Shown here one piece after another: positions 59,342 to 64,000 of a stretch of DNA of 64,000 bases (positions within the stretch are counted from its first letter, which is position 1; the number at the start of each line of letters is the position of its first letter). Location of the stretch: NCBI RefSeq assembly GCF_018332715.1, contig NZ_BOQP01000016.1, positions 62,001-126,000 on the forward strand, given 5' to 3'. The notes beneath the pieces are model-generated. The model ran no database searches and was not told the DNA's origin. It worked only from the letters and a program-made list of their open reading frames with translations. This DNA comes from Winogradskya consettensis (GTDB lineage Bacteria; Actinomycetota; Actinomycetes; Mycobacteriales; Micromonosporaceae). Position numbers and translations under genes: made by a program.

Positions 59342-60802
59342 CTACGCAGTGATGACATGGAGTGTCAACGAGCCCTCTGCGAGGAGGCCGATGATCCGGT
59401 CGAGGTCGCGTCCGAACGGCCGGTCGCCGGTGCCGGGAGGCAGGGCCGCGGCGACCTCACCGAAGGGTGCCTCCCGGGCATCGAGAAGGAATGCCTGGTG
59501 TACGCCGAGCAGCTCGCACGCCAGCACGTCCCGCAGCCCGGTCACCGCCTCTCCCAGACACTCGGCCGCCTCGAACCCGAAGCTCTGCACGTCCTCCTGC
59601 CCCAGCGACGTCTCCATCGCGCCACCCAGCGCGGGCAGCGTGAAACGCCGCAGCCGGTGCGTGACGCCCACGGCCCGCTTGTGCACGGCGGCCATCCCGG
59701 CGTGCAGGCCGGGGGAGTCCGACAGCTGCCGGGGCAACCCGGTGACCGCCGGGTCCAGCATCCGGTGCAGGCGGGCCGTCCCCAGGTCGGCCAGGTGCGC
59801 GAGGGCGGTGGTCAGCGCACCCGCCGTCGCGGCCAGGTCGGTGCCCGCGAAGCCGGCGGTGCCGACGAACCGGCCGTCGAGGTGCGCGGGGGAGTCGGTG
59901 ACCGCGGTCAGAGCGCGCTCGGCGGCGGCCTCGAGCGCCGCGACCGCGCGCAGGGCCACGGCCAGGGCGGGCGCGGTGACCCGGAACGACACCGGTGCCT
60001 GCAGAGCCCGTGCCGGGCCGGTGCCGCGCAGCTCCAGCAGGGTGGCGAGGACGGTCCCGAGCTCGTCGCTGTCGGCCAGCGCCGGATGCAGCGGATCGGG
60101 GCTCGCGCGGACGACGGCGTGCGCCGCTGCCGCCACGGCGATCTGCTGGGTCAGCAGGGTCCGGACGGCGGCGGCGTGCAGCACCGCGAGGCCGGTCAGG
60201 CCGGGCACGCCCTCCAGGAACGCGACGCCCTCCTTGGGGCCGAACGAGCGGGGGCTCAGGCCGGCGGCTTCGAGGGCGGGGGCGGCGTCGGGCGCGTGAC
60301 CGGCGGCGTCGAGCACCTGGCCGGTGCCGAGCAGGACGGCGCCGGTGTGGGCGAGGGGAATGATCTCGCCGGCGGCGCCGCTGCCCCGGGCCGGGACCGC
60401 CGGGATCACGTCGTGGTCCAGCAGGTCGATCAGGCTCCGGCACAGCTCGGCCGAGACGCCGGCGGCGGGATGCAGGAACGTACGCAGCCGCGCGGCGAGC
60501 AACGCCCGGGCCTCGTCCCGCCGCAGCCACGGCGCCGAGCCCACAGCCCGCCCGGCCATCAGGGTGTCCTGGTGCCGAGCCTGGGCGTCGGCGTCCAGGC
60601 GTACGCCCGCCATCGCGCCCATTCCGGTGTTGACCCCGTAGACCGGCTGGTCGCCGTCCAGGTCCGCGAGCACGGCCTGGCGGTTCGCGCTGAGTTCAGC
60701 GATCAGCGCCGGGCTGAGCTCGACCCGGCACGTGCCGCGGGCGAGCTGCTCGATCACGGCGCGGTCGAGCTCGTCGGCCCTGCTTACGAGCACGGTCCTC
60801 AT
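59342..60802 (-). CDS. Second ammonia-lyase-family protein, Ala-Ala-Gly in place of the MIO triad
   Basis: 486 residues. Keeps Tyr55 (VYGVNTGMG) and PLAHTGAVLLGTG after the cofactor site, plus GQEDVQSFGFEA near the C-terminus. The triad is A143-A144-G145 (GSGAAGEIIPLAH); the Ser needed for MIO cyclisation is Ala. Other sites are also altered: RLRTFL instead of RLNxL, QAPVSFR instead of QDPYSLR, AGFAG instead of GNFHG. So it is not an ordinary histidine or phenylalanine ammonia-lyase. It overlaps the ornithine-cyclodeaminase-like stop by 4 bp, an obligate pair. Confidence 0.78.
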   Translation of the reverse strand: MRTVLVSRADELDRAVIEQLARGTCRVELSPALIAELSANRQAVLADLDGDQPVYGVNTGMGAMAGVRLDADAQARHQDTLMAGRAVGSAPWLRRDEARALLAARLRTFLHPAAGVSAELCRSLIDLLDHDVIPAVPARGSGAAGEIIPLAHTGAVLLGTGQVLDAAGHAPDAAPALEAAGLSPRSFGPKEGVAFLEGVPGLTGLAVLHAAAVRTLLTQQIAVAAAAHAVVRASPDPLHPALADSDELGTVLATLLELRGTGPARALQAPVSFRVTAPALAVALRAVAALEAAAERALTAVTDSPAHLDGRFVGTAGFAGTDLAATAGALTTALAHLADLGTARLHRMLDPAVTGLPRQLSDSPGLHAGMAAVHKRAVGVTHRLRRFTLPALGGAMETSLGQEDVQSFGFEAAECLGEAVTGLRDVLACELLGVHQAFLLDAREAPFGEVAAALPPGTGDRPFGRDLDRIIGLLAEGSLTLHVITA

Positions 60803-61803
60803 CGGTACCGCAGGAGGGTGCCGGTGTCGGCGGCCTCGGCACGGGTGAGGATCAGGTGCGCCACCGCGACGTCGAGGATGGACAGGCCGCGGTGCCAGTA
60901 GAGGATCCGCTCGTCCGGGTGCTCGCGGCCCGGTTTGCGGCCCGTGACGATCTCGCCGATCTGGGCGTGGAGCGTCTTCTCGCTGAGCCGGCCGGTGTCG
61001 ACGTGCGCGCGCAAGGCTCCGAAACGCCCGGAGCGCGACTCGCTCCAGTCGTCGACGACCACCTTGTCCATGACGTCGAGCAGATCGAGTTCCACAGCGC
61101 TGATCGTTCCGTACGGTACGACGAACGCGCCGGGCTTCACCGCAGCCGTACGCAGCAGGGGCTGAGGTTCCTGCAACCGGGACGCCTCGACGAGGATGTC
61201 CGCGCCCTCGAACGCCTCCGCGGCGGTGTCCACGGCCCGCACCGGCGTGTCCGTCGCCGCGCGCAGCTGGGCGGCGAAGGCCTCCCGCGATTCGGGGCGG
61301 CGGCTGGTCACCCGGATCTCGTCGAGCGGGAACAGGCTGTCGAGCATGGTGACATTGGAGAACGCCGTGCCCCGCGCGCCGACGTGGCCGAGGATCCGCG
61401 AGTCGGGGCGGGCTAGGAACTTGGCGCCGACCGCGGTCATCGCGCCCGTGCGGGCCTCGGTGATCCAGGTGGCGTCCATGATCGCGAGCGGGACACCGGT
61501 CGTCGGGTCGTAGACCGTGATCAGGGCCAGTTCGCTCGGGAGCCCGTACTGATAGTTGTCGACGAAGTCACCGACGACCTTGACGCCGCTGAGACCGTGC
61601 TCGCCGAGGGTGCCGACGTGCCCGCGCAGGACGTTGAAGTGCCCCGCGCCGCCGTTGTCCGGCACGAGGTGGGTCCGGGGCTCGAAGACGGTCAGCCCGC
61701 GCCCGTGCGCGTCGACGGCACCCTGCACCGCGTTGATGACCTCGGCCGGCCCGATGCCCAGCGAGTCGATGTCCGGCCCCGAGAGGAAGCGCAATTGGAT
61801 CAT
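60799..61803 (-). CDS. Ornithine cyclodeaminase / mu-crystallin family enzyme
   Basis: About 334 residues. ATG complementing 61801-61803 chosen over GTG 61812 because GTGAGG precedes it. LAIMDATWITEARTGAMTAVGAKFLARPDS is the family core (~105-134, in part), then a Rossmann segment LGHVGARGTAFSN and DWSESRSGRFGAL. Members reduce cyclic imines or make proline, alanopine-like or Dap-derived products with NAD(P). First gene of a unit with the MIO-less lyase homologue. Confidence 0.83.
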   Translation of the reverse strand: MIQLRFLSGPDIDSLGIGPAEVINAVQGAVDAHGRGLTVFEPRTHLVPDNGGAGHFNVLRGHVGTLGEHGLSGVKVVGDFVDNYQYGLPSELALITVYDPTTGVPLAIMDATWITEARTGAMTAVGAKFLARPDSRILGHVGARGTAFSNVTMLDSLFPLDEIRVTSRRPESREAFAAQLRAATDTPVRAVDTAAEAFEGADILVEASRLQEPQPLLRTAAVKPGAFVVPYGTISAVELDLLDVMDKVVVDDWSESRSGRFGALRAHVDTGRLSEKTLHAQIGEIVTGRKPGREHPDERILYWHRGLSILDVAVAHLILTRAEAADTGTLLRYR

Positions 61804-61930
61804 GCACCTCACCCTATCGGCCCTGCTCAGAGCAATTCCTGTCTAGCATGTGGGAAAACTATGTAATGCGGGCCACCGAGGCAACCTGGGGTCTACCGCT
61901 GCGACGCCCCCAAACCCGGCGGCCCCCAAC

Positions 61931-62005
61931 CCGGAATCGCCCGGCCCGGAATCGCCCGGCCCGGAATCGCCCGGCCCGGAATCGCCCGGCCCGGCGACGC
62001 CCGGC
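61931..62005. repeat. Intergenic 15-bp tandem repeat, 5 units
   Basis: CCGGAATCGCCCGGC is repeated exactly at 61931, 61946, 61961 and 61976, with a diverged unit at 61991. It fills most of the gap between the cyclodeaminase-like promoter and the chimeric frame. Period is a multiple of three although the region is non-coding. Confidence 0.92.
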
Positions 62006-62031
62006 ACGGAGGTGGCCTGCCCGAGGCGGTT

Positions 62032-62715
62032 GTGCGGTTAAGTGATGGGGTGCGGGAGCTACGTGATCGGCCTGAGTTCGCGGTTTTGTCGACCAGCGGG
62101 CCGGATGGTGTCGCTCAGCTGTCCGTGATGTGGGTCGGGTGGGACGGCGACGAGCTGGTGATGGCGACCAAGGGCTGCAGGCGCAAGGTTGCCGATGTTC
62201 GCAGGGATCCGCGGGTGACCGTGCTCGTCCACGATCGTGACCGGCCGGCCCGCTTCGTCGAGCTCCGTGGTCCCGCCCAGGTCACCGAGGAGGATGCGAG
62301 AAGCCTGGTCGACACGCGCGCACAGCGGTACACCCGCAAGGACCACGTGCGCGGGGGTGTTGCAGAGGAAGCGGATCGGGTTGTTCCTCGAGGCACGCCG
62401 AGCCGGTTGCCGCGAGGAGGTTCGGGCGGTGGCGATTCTGGGACTGGGCGGGGACCGTCCCGGTGCGTGGCGTGGGTGCCTGCCACGGATCGCCTCGTGG
62501 TCGAGGGCGTGGGGTGCGGGGCTGACGTGCTCACGGCGTACCGGAGCGGGCTGATCTGGATTGAGGCTCCTGACGAGGTGCGGCGGGAGCGGGCGATGGC
62601 CCGGGACGGTGACACCTACGCGCCGCACTGGGAACGCTGGGTCCGGCACGAGGACGCTTTCTACGCCGCGAACGACGTGCGCGGGCAAGCGGATCTGATC
62701 ATTCAGAACGGCTGA
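62032..62715 (+). pseudogene. Chimeric frame: PPOX/F420 oxidoreductase start fused to a kinase end
   Basis: Residues ~7-95 match the start of a pyridoxamine-oxidase/F420-type reductase (FAVLSTSGPDGVAQLSVMWVGWD, RDPRVTVLVHDRDRP). From ~160 the sequence is the C-terminus of a uridine-kinase-like protein (SGLIWIEAPDEVRRERAMARD, YAPHWERWVRHEDAFYA). The ~60 residues between are Gly/Arg-rich without similarity. Neither half is complete (no kinase P-loop). Most likely two decayed genes joined by deletion. Confidence 0.7.
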
Positions 62716-62720
62716 CCATC

Positions 62721-63218
62721 ATGAACGGCCTTCCGCGACGACAACCGCGACCGCGCCACTGCGTCGGGCCGCCACTCGACGACGTGAAGGTCGCCCTCGG
62801 CCTGCCTGTGGGTTTTTCTGGTCCGGACGACCCGATCAGCATCACTGACCTGCCTGTGGACATCCTCGGCAGCGCGTTCTCCGCCGGGCTCAGCGTCTCC
62901 ACCCGCGCGCTGATCGCCGAAGCACCCCGCACACCCCGCGACCTGATCCAGCGCGGCGCCGGTGGCTCCGGTCACCGCCTGCTGGTCGGCTCTGCCCGGG
63001 AGGTCGCCGACGACCTACGCTCGTGGTTCGAGGCAGGCACCGCTGACGGCTTCACGATCATGCCGGCCGACACCGCCGTCGACCTCCCGAACTTCGCCAC
63101 CCTGGTGGTCCCGATCCTGCAGGAGTACGGCTTGTTCCAGAAGGAATACCCCCACCCCACCCTGCGCGGGCGGCTCGGCCTTCCGGCCCGTCAGGGCTTT
63201 TTCGAGGTGGCTGCCTGA
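62721..63218 (+). pseudogene. C-terminal fragment of an NtaA/DszA-type flavin monooxygenase
   Basis: 165 residues. From ~20 on it matches the last third of the NtaA/SnaA/DszA group: DDVKVALGLPVG, RTPRDLIQRGAGGSGHRLLVGSA (in part), GTADGFTIMPADTAVDLPNF, and the terminal ATLVVPILQEYGLFQKEY. The first ~250 residues with the FMN-binding barrel are absent, so it cannot be active. The stop overlaps the nitroreductase ATG, preserving an operon junction. Confidence 0.78.
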
Positions 63219-64000
63219 TGCCCGCCGCCGCCGCCCGCTACGGCGACCCGCTCGCCACCCTCGGCGTCCTCAACGACGTCCTGCGCCTGCAACTCGAGCG
63301 CCGCTCGGTCCGCAAGTTCACATCCCGCGACGTCACCGACGACGAGCTCACTGCCCTGATCGCGGCAGCCCAGTCCGCGGCCACGTCCTCGAACCTGCAA
63401 CCGTGGAGCGTGGTGGCGGTCCGGGACCCCGCCCGCAAGGCCCGCCTGGCCGCGCTGGCCGGCAACCAGGCATTCGTCGCCCAGGCCCCGCTGTTCCTGA
63501 TCTGGGTCGCCGACCTCGGCCGGGCCCACCGCCTCGCCCAGCGCGCCGGGACCCAGGTCGAGGCCGCGGACTACCTCGAAACCACCATCATCGGCTTCGT
63601 CGACACTGCGTTGGCCGCCCAGAACGCGGTTGTTGCCGCAGAGTCTCTCGGCCTGGGCTCGGTCTTCGTCGGCGCGGTCCGCAACCACCCCGAGGAGATC
63701 GCGACTGAGCTCGGCCTGCCGCCGCGCACGGTGGCGACCTTCGGGTTGGCCGTCGGCACCCCTGACCCCACGGAAGAAGCCGACGTCAAGCCACGCCTCC
63801 CGCAGGCCGCGGTCCTGCACCATGAGCAGTTCGACGCCGCCGCCGCGGACGCGCACATCGAGGCGTACGACAAGAGACTATCGGCCTACAACGAACGCTT
63901 CGGCCTGCGCGGCGCCTGGAGCGACCGCGTCCTCACCCGCCTTGCCGGCCCCGCCTCCATGGCCGGCCGCCACCGCCTCCGCGAAATCCTCGAACGCCTC
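63218..64000 (+). CDS. Nitroreductase-family FMN oxidoreductase (runs off the window)
   Basis: 261 codons open to the window end. LERRSVRKFTSRDVTDDELTALIAAAQSA-type start (in part, ~26-54) with SSNLQPWSVVAV is the FMN-binding signature of NfsA/NfnB-like proteins; ESLGLGSVFVGAVRNHPEEI and LGLPPRTVATFGLAVG follow. Start overlaps the truncated monooxygenase by one base (TGATG). Such reductases may provide reduced flavin to NtaA-type monooxygenases. C-terminus not seen. Confidence 0.85.
   Translation, partial: MPAAAARYGDPLATLGVLNDVLRLQLERRSVRKFTSRDVTDDELTALIAAAQSAATSSNLQPWSVVAVRDPARKARLAALAGNQAFVAQAPLFLIWVADLGRAHRLAQRAGTQVEAADYLETTIIGFVDTALAAQNAVVAAESLGLGSVFVGAVRNHPEEIATELGLPPRTVATFGLAVGTPDPTEEADVKPRLPQAAVLHHEQFDAAAADAHIEAYDKRLSAYNERFGLRGAWSDRVLTRLAGPASMAGRHRLREILERL

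Noticed and set aside
59342..60802. Phenylalanine/tyrosine ammonia-lyase or aminomutase
   Set aside because: The MIO serine is Ala and several catalytic motifs are changed; annotation by overall similarity would be misleading.
61848..62045. Small proteins with ARNRP or PGPES repeats
   Set aside because: They are translations of a non-coding 15-bp array in two frames, with no ribosome-binding site or codon bias.
1..64000. tRNA, rRNA, prophage or insertion sequence
   Set aside because: Reading both strands showed no cloverleaf with CCA-type end, no rRNA-like stretch, no transposase or integrase and no terminal inverted repeats.

Overview
The window is about 72% G+C by eye. It has many GTG starts, 4-bp ATGA/GTGA gene overlaps, leaderless-looking genes, lipoprotein-anchored ABC transporters, a phosphoketolase and many TetR/MarR/ROK/MmyB regulators. 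This points to a filamentous actinomycete chromosome, probably of the Micromonosporaceae/Actinoplanes type; the genus is inference. No rRNA, tRNA, CRISPR array, insertion sequence or prophage was seen.

Layout. 0-7 kb: a PLP decarboxylase divergent from a PAS-HTH regulator plus threonine-synthase-like enzyme, then a TetR/MMPL efflux pair. 7-15 kb: small membrane-response protein, metallo-hydrolase, MFS/MarR drug-export pair, a receptor Ser/Thr kinase and a large hybrid histidine kinase. 15-18.5 kb: DoxX-like protein and phosphoketolase sharing a divergent promoter with a DosR-like palindrome. 18.5-31 kb: a galacto-manno-oligosaccharide locus (five-gene Opp-type importer, ROK repressor, GH36 alpha-galactosidase, GH2 beta-mannosidase, LacI-type effector domain without a DNA-binding head). 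The importer and the beta-mannosidase share a CTTAAG operator. 31-38 kb: mostly hypothetical proteins, a cyclase, an alcohol dehydrogenase with MmyB regulator, and an orphan ribbon-helix-helix protein. 38-46 kb: a second Opp-type importer with DUF1684 and an SsuD-like flavin monooxygenase under matching promoters, plus an FMN reductase.

46-62 kb is the most unusual part. A tightly coupled minus-strand set encodes a HalD/ArpA-type Fe(II)/2-oxoglutarate oxygenase, argininosuccinate synthase, a formyltransferase, an APC permease and a RidA remnant. Next to it a quaternary-amine (OpuB/OpuC-type) ABC importer is divergent from a histidine-ammonia-lyase-family protein whose Ala-Ser-Gly cofactor (MIO) triad is gone. 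A second ammonia-lyase-family protein, coupled to an ornithine-cyclodeaminase-like enzyme, has Ala-Ala-Gly in place of the triad. Two MIO-less lyase homologues in one locus, one beside a betaine-type importer, suggest lyases for substrates with an already activated leaving group (ergothioneine- or hercynine-like), or another undescribed chemistry.

Two genome-scale features stand out. Short tandem repeats in multiples of 3 bp (12, 15, 24, 30 bp) have expanded in frame inside several proteins and repeatedly across or just after stop codons. Gene decay is concentrated in 45-63 kb: RidA, an SsuB-type ATPase, an SDR with a nonsense codon, a PPOX-kinase chimera and a beheaded NtaA-type monooxygenase.
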